This document shows, piece after piece, positions 24,178 to 34,462 of a stretch of 64,000 nt of DNA (the stretch's first letter is position 1; each line of letters opens with the position of its first letter). This stretch comes from a bacterium (GTDB lineage Bacteria > Desulfobacterota > Binatia > DP-6). The stretch is taken from assembly GCA_026129405.1 (NCBI GenBank), contig JAHCID010000001.1, forward strand, positions 310,001 through 374,000, given 5' to 3'. The notes beneath the pieces are model-generated. The model saw only the letters and a program-made list of their open reading frames with translations, made no database searches and had not been told where the DNA came from. Both the position numbers and the translations under genes were made by a program.

Positions 24178-26958
24178 TCAGCCGCTGTTGCGCAGCCCGG
24201 TCGCGAGGCCGTTCAGCGTCAGCTGGATGCCGCGCTGGACGAGCTGGCCGCGGTCGCCGCCGCGCCAGCGGCGGAGCAGCGTCACCTGCAGGTGGTTCAG
24301 CGGGTCGAGGTACGGGAAGCGATGGTGGATGCTGCGCGCGAGCGGCAGGTTGTCGGCGAGCAGCGCGGGCTGACGCGTGATCGCGAGCAGCATGTCGACC
24401 GTGCGCGCATGCTCGGCGACGATGCGCGAAAAGATGCGCCGGCCGAGCTCCTCGTCGGGCACGAGCGCGGCGTAGCGCTCCGCGATGCCGAGGTCGGTCT
24501 TCGCGAGCACCATGCCCATGTTCGAGAGGACGGTGCGGAAGAACGGCCAGCGGTCGTAGAGGTCGCGCAGGCGTGCCAGCCGGTGGGCGTGGCCCTCGAC
24601 CCACGACTCGAACGCCGTGCCGGCGCCGTACCAGCCGGGCAGCATGATGCGCGACTGGCTCCAGCTGAACACCCACGGGATGGCGCGCAGATCCTCGATG
24701 CGGTCCGACGCCTTGCGCGACGCGGGTCGGCTGCCGATGTTGAGCTCGGCGATCTCGCCGATCGGCGTCGCGGCGCGGAACCACTCGACGAAGCGCGGCG
24801 TCTCGTAGACGAGCAGCCGGTACGCCGCCCGCGCCCGCTCGGCGAGCTCGTCCATCAGCGCGTATGCCATGGTCGCCTCCTCGCCCAGCCCCTCGACGTC
24901 GAGGCAGCTCGCCTCGACGGTCGCGGCGACGAGCGCCTCGAGGTTGCGGCGCGCCAGCTCGGGCTCGGCGTACTTGGCGGCGATCATCTCGCCCTGCTCG
25001 GTGATGCGCAGCGAGCCGGCGACGCTGCCCGGCGCCTGCGCCAGGACGGCGTCGTAGCTCGGGCCGCCGCCGCGGCCGACCGTGCCGCCGCGGCCGTGGA
25101 ACAGGCGCAGCCGGACGTCGTGCGCCCGCGCCGCCGCAACGAGGTCGAGCTCGGCCCGATAGAGCGCCCAGTTCGCCGTCAGGTAGCCGCCGTCCTTGTT
25201 GCTGTCCGAGTAGCCGAGCATCACCTCCTGCACGCCGTCGCGTGCCAGCACCCAGCGGCGCCAGCGCTCGACCGAGAGCAGCTTGCGCAGCGTCGCGCCG
25301 GCACGGGTGAGATCGTCGATGGTCTCGAACAGCGGCACGATCTGCATCGGCAGCGGCACGGCGGCGCCGGGACGCACGATGCCCACCTCGCGCAGGAGGA
25401 TTGCCACCTCGAGCACGTCGCTCACCGCGTCGCACTTCGAGATGACGTAGTTGGGCAGGGCGTCGCGTCCGACCCGATCGAGCGTCTCGGCGGCCGCGCG
25501 CAGGATCGCCAGCTCGCCCGCGGTCTGCTCGGACAGCTCGGCGTGCGGGCCGGTGAGCGGGCGCGCCGTCGCCAGCTCGCGCAGCAGCAGCTGCACGCGC
25601 GCGTCCTCGGAGAGACGGCGGTAGTCGGTCGTGACGCCGGCGAGCGCGAGCAGCTCGGCGACGACGGCCTCGTGCACCTCGGCGTTCTGCCGCAGGTCGA
25701 GGCTGCACAGGTGGAAGCCGAACACCGCCACGGCCCGGCGCAGCGAGGCCAGGCGGTCGTCGGCGATGAGCCCCGCCCCATGACCGCGCAGCGAGGCGTC
25801 GACGACGGCGAGATCGGCGGCCAGCTCGTCCGCCGTCGCGTACGCCGCGAGCACGGTGTGCGGCGCGCGCCCGGGCACCTGCCCCGTGAGCCGCACGGCC
25901 GTCGCCGCGAGCCGCGCGTACATGCCGCGCAGCGCGCGCCGATACGGCTCGTCCCGCCGGAACGGCGAATGGTCCTCCGACGCCTCGGCCAGCGCGAGCA
26001 GCTCGGGCGACGGCGTCACCAGCCGTGTCGACATCGACAGCTCGACCGCGAGGCGATCGAGCTCGCGCAGGTGGTGCGCGAGCGCCGTCGACGCCTGCCG
26101 GTCGATCGCGTGCCGGACCACGTCGGCGGTGACGAACGGGTTGCCGTCGCGATCGCCGCCGATCCACGAGCCCATACGCAGCACGGGTCGCGGCGGCGGC
26201 GGCGCATCGGGCCAGTGATGCGCCAGCTCGTCGACGAGGACGCGGTGGACCGCCGGCACCTCCTCGAACAGCGACAGGTGATAGTAGCCGAGCGCCTCGT
26301 TGATCTCGTCGCGCAGGCGCAGGCGCGACAGGCGCAGCATGGCGGTCTGCCAGAGGAGTAGGACGTGGCGCCGGAGGCTCCGCTCCCACACCACGCGCTC
26401 CTCGTCGAGCAGCACGAGGCGGTCGGGTCGCGCCAGCAGGCCCACGATCTCGCGCTGCGCGTCGAGCACCGTCTTGCGCCGCACCTCGGTCGGGTGCGCG
26501 GTGATGACGGGGCTGACGAGCGCGCCGGCGAGCACCTCGGCGACGTGCGCACCGGACACGCCCTCGCCCCGGAGCCGGTCGAACGCGCAACGCAGGCTGC
26601 CCGGCTGCGGCGGCGAGCCGGCCAGCTGGTGATGCCGGCGCCGGCGGCCGTGATGCACGTCCTCGGCGATGTTCGCGAGCAGCTGGAAGAGGATCGAGGC
26701 GCGAATGGTGTGGAGCGCGTCGCGCTCCTCCAGCGCGTCGAGGTGCGCGGCCAGGGCGTCCTCGCCGGTCCCGGCGCGCCGCGCGGCCACCGCCTCGCGC
26801 CGGGTCGACTCCACGAGCTCGAAGATGCGCGGGCCGGCCTGCTCGAGGATGACCTCGCCCAGGATGCGCCCGAGAAGGCGGATGTCGTCGCGGAGCGGCG
26901 CTTCCTTCTCGCGCTCGTCCTCGCGCGGAGCGACGGGTGAGACGTTTCCGAGCTGCAT
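24178..26958 (-). CDS. ppc: Phosphoenolpyruvate carboxylase
   Basis: 926-residue anaplerotic enzyme converting PEP and bicarbonate to oxaloacetate. Catalytic signatures are present: VITAHPTEVRRKT (active-site His, about residue 153), GSWIGGDRDGNPFVT, LGYSDSNKDGGYLTANW (about 580) and FHGRGGTVGRGGGPSYDA, the Gly-rich PEP loop. The C-terminal tail ends RNSG where most bacterial enzymes end RNTG or QNTG. ATG 26958 (MQLGNVSPV) with GAGGG upstream is chosen; in-frame sequence further upstream is Arg/Gly-rich and covers the inverted repeat at 26989. Stop is 18 bases from the convergent peptidase gene. Confidence 0.96.
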   Translation of the reverse strand: MQLGNVSPVAPREDEREKEAPLRDDIRLLGRILGEVILEQAGPRIFELVESTRREAVAARRAGTGEDALAAHLDALEERDALHTIRASILFQLLANIAEDVHHGRRRRHHQLAGSPPQPGSLRCAFDRLRGEGVSGAHVAEVLAGALVSPVITAHPTEVRRKTVLDAQREIVGLLARPDRLVLLDEERVVWERSLRRHVLLLWQTAMLRLSRLRLRDEINEALGYYHLSLFEEVPAVHRVLVDELAHHWPDAPPPPRPVLRMGSWIGGDRDGNPFVTADVVRHAIDRQASTALAHHLRELDRLAVELSMSTRLVTPSPELLALAEASEDHSPFRRDEPYRRALRGMYARLAATAVRLTGQVPGRAPHTVLAAYATADELAADLAVVDASLRGHGAGLIADDRLASLRRAVAVFGFHLCSLDLRQNAEVHEAVVAELLALAGVTTDYRRLSEDARVQLLLRELATARPLTGPHAELSEQTAGELAILRAAAETLDRVGRDALPNYVISKCDAVSDVLEVAILLREVGIVRPGAAVPLPMQIVPLFETIDDLTRAGATLRKLLSVERWRRWVLARDGVQEVMLGYSDSNKDGGYLTANWALYRAELDLVAAARAHDVRLRLFHGRGGTVGRGGGPSYDAVLAQAPGSVAGSLRITEQGEMIAAKYAEPELARRNLEALVAATVEASCLDVEGLGEEATMAYALMDELAERARAAYRLLVYETPRFVEWFRAATPIGEIAELNIGSRPASRKASDRIEDLRAIPWVFSWSQSRIMLPGWYGAGTAFESWVEGHAHRLARLRDLYDRWPFFRTVLSNMGMVLAKTDLGIAERYAALVPDEELGRRIFSRIVAEHARTVDMLLAITRQPALLADNLPLARSIHHRFPYLDPLNHLQVTLLRRWRGGDRGQLVQRGIQLTLNGLATGLRNSG

Positions 26959-26988
26959 CGACGTGCCCTCGCGGCTCGGGTGTAGCGT

Positions 26989-27050
26989 CGCGGGTGTACC
27001 GCGTCCAGGCACGGGCCCCCCACCCGTACGCCGGCCGCGGTACACCCGCG
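26989..27050. repeat. Perfect 15-bp inverted repeat upstream of ppc
   Basis: CGCGGGTGTACCGCG at 26989-27003 is exactly matched by its reverse complement CGCGGTACACCCGCG at 27036-27050, with 32 bases between. The left arm is 31 bases from the ppc start. It could be a paired operator for a dimeric regulator, a leader hairpin or the remains of a small element. It is the longest perfect inverted repeat I noticed outside terminators. Confidence 0.7.
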
Positions 27051-27133
27051 CGCGGCCGCGGCGACGGCGTCGCGTGCCTGCCACGGTTGGTGACCAGCTA
27101 GCACGCTGTGCGCGACGGACACCACGGACGGCG

Positions 27134-27733
27134 TCACTCGAGCGATCGCTGCAATGCAGCTCTCGCCTCGAGTTGCGCGAGGTACCGCGCCACGTTCGGG
27201 AAGTCGTCGCCCAGGACGCCGAGGAGGCGCGCCGCCATCAGCGAGAAGCCCATCATGCAGTCGGCGGCGGAGAAGCCGCTCGCGAGGAGGTACTCGCGGT
27301 CCGCGAGCGTGCGCTCGACGAGCGCGAACGCCGCACGCGCCCGCTCGCGCGCGCTCGCGATGACCGTGGGGACGGCGTCGGCGTCGCCCTGGTACAGGCG
27401 ATGCCAGACGATGACGGCGACCGGCGGGAAGGCCGTGCCCTCGGCGTAGTGCATCCACTGGAGGAACTCGGCCCGCTCCGGCGAGCCGATCTGCGGAGCG
27501 AGCCGGCCGTCGCCGTAGCGCTCGAGCACGTACTCGATCATGGCGCCCGACTCGAGCATCGTCGTGTCCCCGTCCTCGAGGACCGGGAGCTTGCCGAGCG
27601 GCGTGTCCTGCGCGAACACGCGCGCGGGGACGTTGAACGTCACGCGCCGGAGCTCGTACGGCACGCCCAGCTCCTCGAGGACCCAGCGGACGCGCACCGC
27701 CCGCGTGCGTGGCGCGAACCACAGCGTGATCAT
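27134..27733 (-). CDS. Glutathione S-transferase family protein
   Basis: 199 residues. The thioredoxin-like N-domain begins [22 protein letters not shown] and contains [23 protein letters not shown], the glutathione-binding cis-Pro and ESxAI block. The C-terminal helical domain has [16 protein letters not shown], the N-capping SxAD motif of GSTs. Ser/Cys-type catalysis is likely, as no obvious Tyr is at the usual site. Its ATG overlaps the stop of the preceding SnoaL-like gene by ATGA, so the two are translationally coupled. Conjugation substrate unknown. Confidence 0.93.
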   Translation of the reverse strand: MITLWFAPRTRAVRVRWVLEELGVPYELRRVTFNVPARVFAQDTPLGKLPVLEDGDTTMLESGAMIEYVLERYGDGRLAPQIGSPERAEFLQWMHYAEGTAFPPVAVIVWHRLYQGDADAVPTVIASARERARAAFALVERTLADREYLLASGFSAADCMMGFSLMAARLLGVLGDDFPNVARYLAQLEARAALQRSLE

Positions 27734-28473
27734 CGCGTTCCCCGGCCGGCGATCGTCGCCAGCACGCCCGAGCGCACGAGCGCGGGCCAGCCGCGCGGCC
27801 GTGCCGCCGTGGCGGCGAGGAGCGGCAGCGGGTCGAAGTACGACGCGCGCGAGCGCGCCATGCCGGCGTCGTCGAGCACGAGGTGGTCGACGGCGGGCCA
27901 GACGATCGGGCGCCCGCCCAGCGTCCCGATCAGCCGGAACGCGATGAAGAGCGCGTCCGCGGTGCCGCCCCAAGCGTCGATCTCGGCGTGCACGTCCGGG
28001 ATCCACCCGAGCAGGGTTCGGAACCACGCCTCCGCCGCCGGCCGTCCGTGGACCGGCGGCGAGAGCGGCTGCGTCAGCACGACGTCCGGCCGCAGCAGCG
28101 CGTCGAGTCCCGCCGGCGACGGGGCCGCCCAGAAGCGGGCGAAGGCGTCGACGAACTCGGCCGGCGTGCGGGCCGCGTGCGGCACGGCGCCGGTCACGAC
28201 CGGCCCCCGCAGCCGTACAAGCGTCTCGGCGTTCGCCTCCTCGCGCGCCGCGCTCTCGAGCAGCGCGCGGCGGACCTCCGGATCGGGCGCGACCTCGGCC
28301 AGGCGGCGGTAGACGCCGGCGCCCGCGCGCTCCAGCGATTCCAGCAGCGACTGCTGCTCGGCGGGCGACTTGCCGGCGAAGAGCGCGTTCAGCGCCTCGA
28401 ACGGGCTGCGCTGCGCCTCGAGCACGGCCTGCGTCTGGGTGACGAGCGCAACGACCTTCTCGGACGGGTCCAT
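27730..28473 (-). CDS. SnoaL/NTF2-like domain protein
   Basis: 247 residues. The N-terminal ~110 residues are helical ([36 protein letters not shown]) with no clear family. The C-terminal half is a SnoaL-like alpha+beta barrel: [47 protein letters not shown], then [17 protein letters not shown]. Such domains act as small-molecule isomerases, hydrolases or binding folds. ATG 28473 follows a purine-rich site and is preferred over longer in-frame extensions of biased composition. Coupled to the downstream GST gene. Confidence 0.78.
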   Translation of the reverse strand: MDPSEKVVALVTQTQAVLEAQRSPFEALNALFAGKSPAEQQSLLESLERAGAGVYRRLAEVAPDPEVRRALLESAAREEANAETLVRLRGPVVTGAVPHAARTPAEFVDAFARFWAAPSPAGLDALLRPDVVLTQPLSPPVHGRPAAEAWFRTLLGWIPDVHAEIDAWGGTADALFIAFRLIGTLGGRPIVWPAVDHLVLDDAGMARSRASYFDPLPLLAATAARPRGWPALVRSGVLATIAGRGTR

Positions 28474-28866
28474 GGCTCCGCCGTAGACGCGAGAGTGGCC
28501 TCTCACAAGAATCCACTTCCGACGGACCGGCCGAGGCCACTTTCGGGACGTGGCGCCCGCGTTCGCGAATGCGGGATTCGGCACCCTGCGAACGCCGCAT
28601 CCGTGAGATCGTCGCGGCGTGGCCGCGGGCGTTCCCGGTGGCCCGGATCGTGCTCCGCCCTGCCGGATGGACGCGTGTCTCGTGCCGGGCGTCGCGGCCG
28701 GCGTACGGATCGGTCCCGGCGCGGCCCTGCGGCTCGTCCGACCGGGCCGCCGCGCCGGCAGCCGCGGCGGCGCGGCCGGCATCGCGGCACGCAGCGACCG
28801 CGTCCCCGACCGGCGGATGGCCTGCGTGCCCCCTGCGGGCGCCGGCGTCTGACGAGGTCACGGACG
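28474..28866. other. Intergenic leader region upstream of cydAB with nested inverted repeats
   Basis: No convincing gene in any frame. It carries the SnoaL-GST promoter on the minus side and the cydAB leader on the plus side. Symmetries seen: GAGAG-TGGC-CTCTC at about 28491-28504; GCGTTCGC (28559-28566) paired with GCGAACGC (28588-28595), enclosing a smaller CGAAT-GCGGG-ATTCG repeat. These may be operator or leader structures for oxygen-dependent control of the oxidase, which is inference. No FNR- or Rex-like consensus was recognised. Confidence 0.45.
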
Positions 28867-30399
28867 ATGGACGTCGCCCTCCTCTCCCGCCTCCAGTTCG
28901 CCCTCACCATCATGGTGCACTACATCTTCCCGCCGCTGACGATCGGGATGGGCGTCGTGCTCGTCTACCTCGACGGTATGTGGCTGCGGACGCGCGACCC
29001 GGTCTACGGCCAGGCGGCACGGTTCTGGACGCGCATCTTCGCGCTCAACTTCGCGATCGGCGTCGCGACCGGGATCGTCATGGAGTTCCAGTTCGGCACC
29101 AACTGGGCGACGTACTCGCGTTTCGTCGGCGACGTCTTCGGCTCGGCGCTCGCGGCCGAGGGCATCTTCGCGTTCTTCCTCGAGTCGGGCTTCCTCGCGA
29201 TCCTGGTCTTCGGCTGGGACCGGGTCGGGCCGCGCATGCACTTCTTCGCGACCTGCATGGTCGCGCTGGGCTCGATCTTCTCGTCGATCTGGATCGTGGT
29301 CGCGAACTCGTGGCAGCAGACGCCCGCGGGGCATCACGTCGTGCCGGTGCTGCGCGACGGCGTGCCGTGGATCGTGAACGGCGTGCCGGTGCTGCGCGCG
29401 GAGATCGTCGACTTCTGGGCGATGGTCTTCAACCCGTCGTCGGTGCACCGGCTCCTGCACGTGTGGGTCGGCTGCTTCATCATGGGCAGCTTCTTCGTGA
29501 TGAGCATCTCCGCCTGGTACGTCCTGCGCGGGCGGCATCGTGCGTTCGCGGAGCGCTCGTTCCGCGGGGCGCTGGCGCTGGCGACGCTCGCCTCGCTCGG
29601 CGCGCTCGTGACCGGGCACGGGAACGCCGAGATGGTCTACCGCCATCAGCCGGCGAAGCTCGCGGCGTTCGAGGCCCACTTCCGGACCGGACCCGCCGAC
29701 ATGAGCGTCGTCGGCTGGCCGGATCCGGCGACGGAGTCGATGCGCTTCGATCTCGCCATCCCCGGCGGCCTCTCGTTCCTCGTCCACGGCAGCTTCGACG
29801 CGCCCGTCGTCGGCCTCGACCGCTTCCGGCCGCAGGACCGGCCGCCCGTCGTGCCGGCGTACGTCAGCTACCACCTGATGATCTCGCTCGGCGTCGGCTT
29901 CATCGGGCTGACGCTGCTGGGGTGCTTCTTCCTCTGGCGCGGCACGCTCTTCGAGCAGCGCTGGCTGCTGTGGATCTTCGTCGTCGCGGTGCTCGGCGCC
30001 GCGGTCGCGAACCAGGCGGGCTGGGTCGCCGCGGAGGTCGGCCGCCAACCGTGGATCGTGTACCCGCCGGTCGCGTGGGCGGGCAACGACGTCGTCACCG
30101 GCCCGGCGGGAACGGTCGTCTACGACGAGGCGGTGGGCCTGCGTACGGCGAACGCGATCAGCCCCTCGGTCGCGTCCGCTCAGGTGCTCGGCTCGATCCT
30201 CATGTTCGGCTTCGTCTACCTGCTGCTGCTCGCGGTCTGGCTGTACGTCCTGAACGAGAAGATCCAGCACGGCCCCGTCCCCGTCCCCGAAGCGCCACCC
30301 GCCGGCGCCGAGGGCGTCGTGGCAGCGGCGGCGGCGCGCCTCGAGCACCGCGACTCGCTGACGGGCACCGAGCCGGAGACGGTGGGGAGGCGGGCATGA
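28867..30399 (+). CDS. cydA: Cytochrome bd-type quinol oxidase subunit I
   Basis: 510-residue membrane subunit carrying hemes b558, b595 and d. Heme ligands and signature residues are present: His18 in [12 protein letters not shown], the [17 protein letters not shown] loop, [15 protein letters not shown] with the two conserved Glu, HRLLHVWVG, and [13 protein letters not shown] (about residue 390) with the GRQPW motif. The Q-loop looks short and the sequence [15 protein letters not shown] after GRQPW is like cyanide-insensitive CioA-type enzymes. It reduces oxygen to water with electrons from quinol and without proton pumping, useful at low oxygen. ATG 28867; its stop overlaps the cydB start (ATGA). 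Confidence 0.96.
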   Translation: MDVALLSRLQFALTIMVHYIFPPLTIGMGVVLVYLDGMWLRTRDPVYGQAARFWTRIFALNFAIGVATGIVMEFQFGTNWATYSRFVGDVFGSALAAEGIFAFFLESGFLAILVFGWDRVGPRMHFFATCMVALGSIFSSIWIVVANSWQQTPAGHHVVPVLRDGVPWIVNGVPVLRAEIVDFWAMVFNPSSVHRLLHVWVGCFIMGSFFVMSISAWYVLRGRHRAFAERSFRGALALATLASLGALVTGHGNAEMVYRHQPAKLAAFEAHFRTGPADMSVVGWPDPATESMRFDLAIPGGLSFLVHGSFDAPVVGLDRFRPQDRPPVVPAYVSYHLMISLGVGFIGLTLLGCFFLWRGTLFEQRWLLWIFVVAVLGAAVANQAGWVAAEVGRQPWIVYPPVAWAGNDVVTGPAGTVVYDEAVGLRTANAISPSVASAQVLGSILMFGFVYLLLLAVWLYVLNEKIQHGPVPVPEAPPAGAEGVVAAAAARLEHRDSLTGTEPETVGRRA

Positions 30400-31427
30400 C
30401 CCTCGACGCGACGACGCTCCCGGTGATCTGGTTCGCGCTGCTCGGGGTGCTGCTCGCCGGCTACGCGATCCTCGACGGCTTCGACCTCGGCGTCGGCATG
30501 ATGCACCACCTCGTCGCGCACGACGACAGCGAGCGCCGCCTGGTGATGAACACCATCGGCCCGATCTGGGACGGCAACGAGGTGTGGCTCGTCACCTTCG
30601 GCGGCGCGCTCTTCGCCGCCTTCCCCGAGGCCTATGCGACGGTGTTCTCGGGCTTCTACACCGCCTTCATGCTGCTCCTCTGCGCGCTCATCCTGCGCGC
30701 GGTGTCGATGGAGTTCCGCAGCAAGGTCCGTCACGCGACGTGGCGCCGCGTGTGGGACGGCGCGTTCACCGCGGGCTCTACGCTCGCGGTGCTGCTCTTC
30801 GGCGTCGCGACCGGCAACGTCATGCGCGGTCTACCACTCGACGCCCGCGGCGATTTCACCGGCTCGCTGCTCGACCTGCTGAACCCGTACGCCCTCCTCG
30901 TCGGCGTGCTGACGCTGACGCTCTTCGCGATGCACGGCACGATCTACCTCCACCTGAAGACCGAGGGCGCCCTCCGGGAGCGCACGGTGGCGTGGATGTG
31001 GCGCACGTTCGGCTGCTTCCTCGTCGCCTTCGTACTGACGACGATGTTCACGCTGGTCGCCGTGCCGCGTGCGACGCAGCATCTCGCCGACCATCCGATC
31101 CTGTGGATCGTGCCGGTGGCGAACGTCTTCGCGGTGGCGAACGTGCCGCGGGCGATCTACCGCGGCACGCCCGCCGCGGCGTTCGCCAGCTCGTGCGCGA
31201 CGATCGTGGCGCTCGTCTTCCTGCTCGGCGCCGCGATCTTTCCCGACCTCGTCCCGGCGCTCGAGCCGGCGCACAGCCTGACGGTGTGGAACGCCGCCTC
31301 GAGCCCGCGCACCCTCGGCATCATGCTGCTGATCGCCGCCATCGGCATGCCGGCAGTGCTGGCGTACACGGCGGCGGTGTACTGGACCTTCCGCGGCAAG
31401 GTCCGCCTCGACGACCACAGCTACTAG
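30396..31427 (+). CDS. cydB: Cytochrome bd-type quinol oxidase subunit II
   Basis: 343 residues with eight or nine membrane helices. The N-terminus [29 protein letters not shown] is the classical CydB start, followed by [30 protein letters not shown], the most conserved stretch of the subunit. The final helix ends [15 protein letters not shown]. It pairs with CydA to form the oxidase core. ATG overlaps the cydA stop by ATGA. I see no CydX/CbdX-like mini-protein downstream and no cydDC in the window. Confidence 0.96.
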   Translation: MTLDATTLPVIWFALLGVLLAGYAILDGFDLGVGMMHHLVAHDDSERRLVMNTIGPIWDGNEVWLVTFGGALFAAFPEAYATVFSGFYTAFMLLLCALILRAVSMEFRSKVRHATWRRVWDGAFTAGSTLAVLLFGVATGNVMRGLPLDARGDFTGSLLDLLNPYALLVGVLTLTLFAMHGTIYLHLKTEGALRERTVAWMWRTFGCFLVAFVLTTMFTLVAVPRATQHLADHPILWIVPVANVFAVANVPRAIYRGTPAAAFASSCATIVALVFLLGAAIFPDLVPALEPAHSLTVWNAASSPRTLGIMLLIAAIGMPAVLAYTAAVYWTFRGKVRLDDHSY

Positions 31428-31443
31428 TGTCCCGCAGACGAGA

Positions 31444-31479
31444 GCGGCGCCCCGACCACCCAGCAGGTCGAGGCGCCGC
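31444..31479. terminator. Stem-loop after cydB
   Basis: A 14-base stem (GCGGCGCCCCGACC with GGTCGAGGCGCCGC, one mismatch) closes an 8-base loop ACCCAGCA, starting 16 bases after the cydB stop. No T-run follows. The rest of 31480-31711, up to the convergent pgi gene, shows no gene I can support; a 36-codon minus-strand reading at its left edge is not recognisable. Confidence 0.6.
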
Positions 31480-31711
31480 AGGAGCGGGACTCCATGGACC
31501 CCGCTTAGCACTCCGCGGCGATCTGGGAAGCCCCCTCGCGTGCGCGTGCGGAACGCGCACCGCCGCTAGCTCCCGAGGGTCGAGGCGGCGGTGAGCACGC
31601 GGCGAACGATGGCCGTGCGATCGTCGTAGCTTGCCGTGAACCCGAGTCTGGCCAGCTGCCCGAACGCCGCGCGCATGGCGTCCCCTGCGCATCGATGCGC
31701 TCGCGACGCAG

Positions 31712-33352
31712 CTAGCGGCCGATCCCCCCACGGCGCGCCCGGTACCGCCGGATGAGCGCGTTCGTCGAGCCGTCGTGCGCGAGGTCCGGCGGCGGCGTGC
31801 TCTCCAGCTCGGGCACGATGCGCTGCGCCAGCACCTTGCCCAGCTCGACGCCCCACTGGTCGAACGAGTCGATGTGCCAGATCGTGCCCTGGGTGAAGAC
31901 GCTGTGCTCGTAGAGCGCGACCAGGGCGCCGAGCGTCTTCGGGTCGAGACGGTCGGCGAGGATCGTCGTGGTGGGGCGGTTGCCCTCGAACGTGCGGTGC
32001 GGGACGAGCCAGTCGGCGGTGCCTTCGGCCTTCGCCTGCTCGGGCGTCTTGCCGAACGCCAGCGCCTCGGCCTGCGCGAACACGTTGGCCATCAGCAGGT
32101 CGTGATGGCGGCCGAGCGGGTTCAGCGCCTGGCAGAAGCCGATCAGGTCGCAGGGGATCAGCAGCGTCCCCTGGTGGATCAGCTGGTAGAACGAGTGCTG
32201 GCCGTTCGTGCCCGGCTCGCCCCAGTACACGGGGCCCGTGTCCCAGCCGACGCGCGTGCCGTCGAGGGTCACGTGCTTGCCGTTCGACTCCATCGTCAGC
32301 TGCTGGAGGTAGGCCGGGAAGCGCTTCAGGTACTGCTCGTAGGGCAGCACGGCGACCGTCTGCGCGCCGAAGAAGTTCCGATACCAGACGCCGAGGAGCC
32401 CCATCAGCACGGGCAGGTTCTGCGCGAACGGCGCGGTGCGGAAGTGCTCGTCCATGGCGCGGAAGCCGTCCAGCATCTCGCGAAAGCGGTCGGGGCCGAC
32501 GGCGAGCATGGTCGACAGGCCGATCGCCGAGTCCATCGAGTAGCGCCCGCCGACCCAGTCCCAGAAGCCGAACATGTTGGCGGTGTCGATGCCGAACTTC
32601 GACACCTCGGCGGCGTTGGTCGAGACGGCGACGAAGTGCTTCGCCACCGACGCCTCGTCCCGCAGCGCCCGCAGCGACCACTCTCGCGCCGTGTGCGCGT
32701 TGGTCATGGTCTCGAGCGTGGTGAACGTCTTCGACGAGATGACGAAGAGCGTCTCGGCCGGGTCGATGCCGCGGGTCGCTTCGGCGAAGTCGGTGCCGTC
32801 GACGTTGGAGACGAAGCGGCAGTCGAGCTCGGGCGTCGCGTAGTGGCGCAGCGCCTCGTAGGCCATGACCGGCCCCAGATCGGAGCCGCCGATGCCGACG
32901 TTGATCACGTGCCGGATGCGCCTGCCGGTGTGCCCGATCCACGCGCCGCTGCGCACGCGGTCGGAGAACGCGGCCATGCGGGCCAGCACCGCGTGGACCT
33001 CGGGCACGACGTTCTTGCCGTCGACCTCGACGACCGCGTCCTTCGGGGCGCGCAGCGCCGTGTGCAGCACGGCGCGCTTTTCGGTGACGTTGATCTTCTC
33101 GCCCGAGAACATCGCGTCGATGCGGGCGCGGAGGCCGCAGGCGTCGGCGAGGGCCAGCAGGAGCGCCAGGGTCTCGTCGGTGACCCGGTGCTTCGAGTAG
33201 TCGCAGTAGAGCCCGGCGCCCTCGGCGACGAGCCGCTCGCCGCGGCCCGGATCGTCCGCGAAGAGCCGGCGCAGGTGGACGTCCCTCATGGACGCGTGAT
33301 GGCGGACGAGCGCCTGCCACTCCGGGCGCTCGGTGAGCGGGGTCGCACCCAT
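31712..33352 (-). CDS. pgi: Glucose-6-phosphate isomerase
   Basis: 546-residue glycolytic enzyme interconverting glucose 6-phosphate and fructose 6-phosphate; length is that of E. coli-type Pgi. Motifs: [14 protein letters not shown] (sugar-phosphate binding), [35 protein letters not shown] with the catalytic Arg, [18 protein letters not shown] with the catalytic Glu/His, and a C-terminal [13 protein letters not shown] holding the Lys/Glu region. ATG 33352 is preceded by AAGGAG. It is the third gene of rpiA-tal-pgi, 15 bases after the tal stop. Confidence 0.97.
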   Translation of the reverse strand: MGATPLTERPEWQALVRHHASMRDVHLRRLFADDPGRGERLVAEGAGLYCDYSKHRVTDETLALLLALADACGLRARIDAMFSGEKINVTEKRAVLHTALRAPKDAVVEVDGKNVVPEVHAVLARMAAFSDRVRSGAWIGHTGRRIRHVINVGIGGSDLGPVMAYEALRHYATPELDCRFVSNVDGTDFAEATRGIDPAETLFVISSKTFTTLETMTNAHTAREWSLRALRDEASVAKHFVAVSTNAAEVSKFGIDTANMFGFWDWVGGRYSMDSAIGLSTMLAVGPDRFREMLDGFRAMDEHFRTAPFAQNLPVLMGLLGVWYRNFFGAQTVAVLPYEQYLKRFPAYLQQLTMESNGKHVTLDGTRVGWDTGPVYWGEPGTNGQHSFYQLIHQGTLLIPCDLIGFCQALNPLGRHHDLLMANVFAQAEALAFGKTPEQAKAEGTADWLVPHRTFEGNRPTTTILADRLDPKTLGALVALYEHSVFTQGTIWHIDSFDQWGVELGKVLAQRIVPELESTPPPDLAHDGSTNALIRRYRARRGGIGR

Positions 33353-33367
33353 GATCGCGGGTCTCCT

Positions 33368-34462
33368 TCAGCCGGCGCGCTTGAGCGACTTGCTCTTCTC
33401 GACGAGGACCGCGAGCAGGTCCTCCCACGACTTCACGAACGACTCCGCGCCTTCCTTCTGCAGGGTCGCCGCGAGCGCCTCGAGGTCGATGCCGGCGCGC
33501 GCGATGTCGTCGAGCACGTCCTCGGCGTCGCCGCCGTCGGCCGGAATCGTGCCGGGGACCTCGCCGTGGTCGGCGAAGGCCTGCAGCGTCTTCTCCGGCA
33601 TCGTGTCGACGGTGTTCGGCGCCGCGAGGCCGGCGACGTAGAGGATGTCGGAGGCCTTCGGATCTTTCGTCCCCGTGCTCGCGAACAGCAGGCGCTGCGG
33701 GCGGGCACCGACGTTGGCGAGGCGCAGCCAGCGGTCGCCGTTCAGGAGGTCGCGGTACGACTTGTAGATGCGCCGCCCCATCGCGACGCCGAGCTTGTCC
33801 TTCTTCTCGGCCGGCAGGGTCTTCGACGCCGCCACGTCCCAGCGGCTCACGAACACCGACGCCACCGACGCCACGTAGGGATCGAGCCCCTTGGCGACGC
33901 GCCGCTCGATGCCGCGCACGTAGGCGTAGGCGGCGGCGAGGTACTGCTCGCGCGAGAAGAGCAGCGTCACGTTCACCGGCACGCCGGCGAAGATCGCCTC
34001 TTCGATGGCCGGCAGGCCCTCGGGCGTCCCGGGAATCTTGATGAACAGGTTCGGGCGGCCGGCGCGCTCGTGCAGGTCGAGCGCCGCGGCGACGGTGCTC
34101 TTCGTGTCGTACGCGAGCTTCGGCGACACCTCGAGCGACACCCATCCGTCGACGCCGTTGGTGCGCTCCCAGATCGGCTTGAAGAGATCCGCGGCGCGCG
34201 TGAGGTCGTCGAGCGCCAGGTCGAAGAAGAGGGCCTCGCCTTCCCGGCCCTTGGCGGCGCCGGCTTTGATCGCGTCGTCGTAGTCGGCGCTGCCCTTGAT
34301 GGCGAGGTCGAAGATGGTCGGGTTCGAGGTGAGACCGGTGACCGACAGCTCGTCGATGTACTTCTGGAGGCCGCCGCCGTTCAGCAACGCGCGGGTGATG
34401 TTGTCGAGCCAGAGGCTCTGACCGGCGTCGTGCAGACGCCGCGTGGGATTCGTCGCGCTCAT
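33368..34462 (-). CDS. tal: Transaldolase (long bacterial type)
   Basis: 364 residues. Transfers a dihydroxyacetone unit in the non-oxidative pentose phosphate pathway. The N-terminal LHDAGQSLWLDNITRALLNGGGLQKYI and GLTSNPTIFDLAI are standard for the actinobacterial/cyanobacterial-type enzyme. The Schiff-base Lys is in NLFIKIPGTPEG, and NVTLLFSREQYLAAA contributes to the active site. GAAGGAG precedes ATG 34462, whose first base is the last base of the rpiA stop codon (TGATG), so the two genes are translationally coupled. Confidence 0.96.
   Translation of the reverse strand: MSATNPTRRLHDAGQSLWLDNITRALLNGGGLQKYIDELSVTGLTSNPTIFDLAIKGSADYDDAIKAGAAKGREGEALFFDLALDDLTRAADLFKPIWERTNGVDGWVSLEVSPKLAYDTKSTVAAALDLHERAGRPNLFIKIPGTPEGLPAIEEAIFAGVPVNVTLLFSREQYLAAAYAYVRGIERRVAKGLDPYVASVASVFVSRWDVAASKTLPAEKKDKLGVAMGRRIYKSYRDLLNGDRWLRLANVGARPQRLLFASTGTKDPKASDILYVAGLAAPNTVDTMPEKTLQAFADHGEVPGTIPADGGDAEDVLDDIARAGIDLEALAATLQKEGAESFVKSWEDLLAVLVEKSKSLKRAG

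Noticed and set aside
28569-28866. Possible gene ahead of cydA ([15 protein letters not shown]...)
   Set aside because: Low-complexity Arg/Pro/Ala reading without homology or ribosome-binding site; part of a longer random open frame that runs into the cydB frame.
31566-31674. 36-codon minus-strand reading (MRAAFGQLARLGFTASYDDR...)
   Set aside because: No ribosome-binding site or recognisable family; too short to support in such GC-rich DNA.
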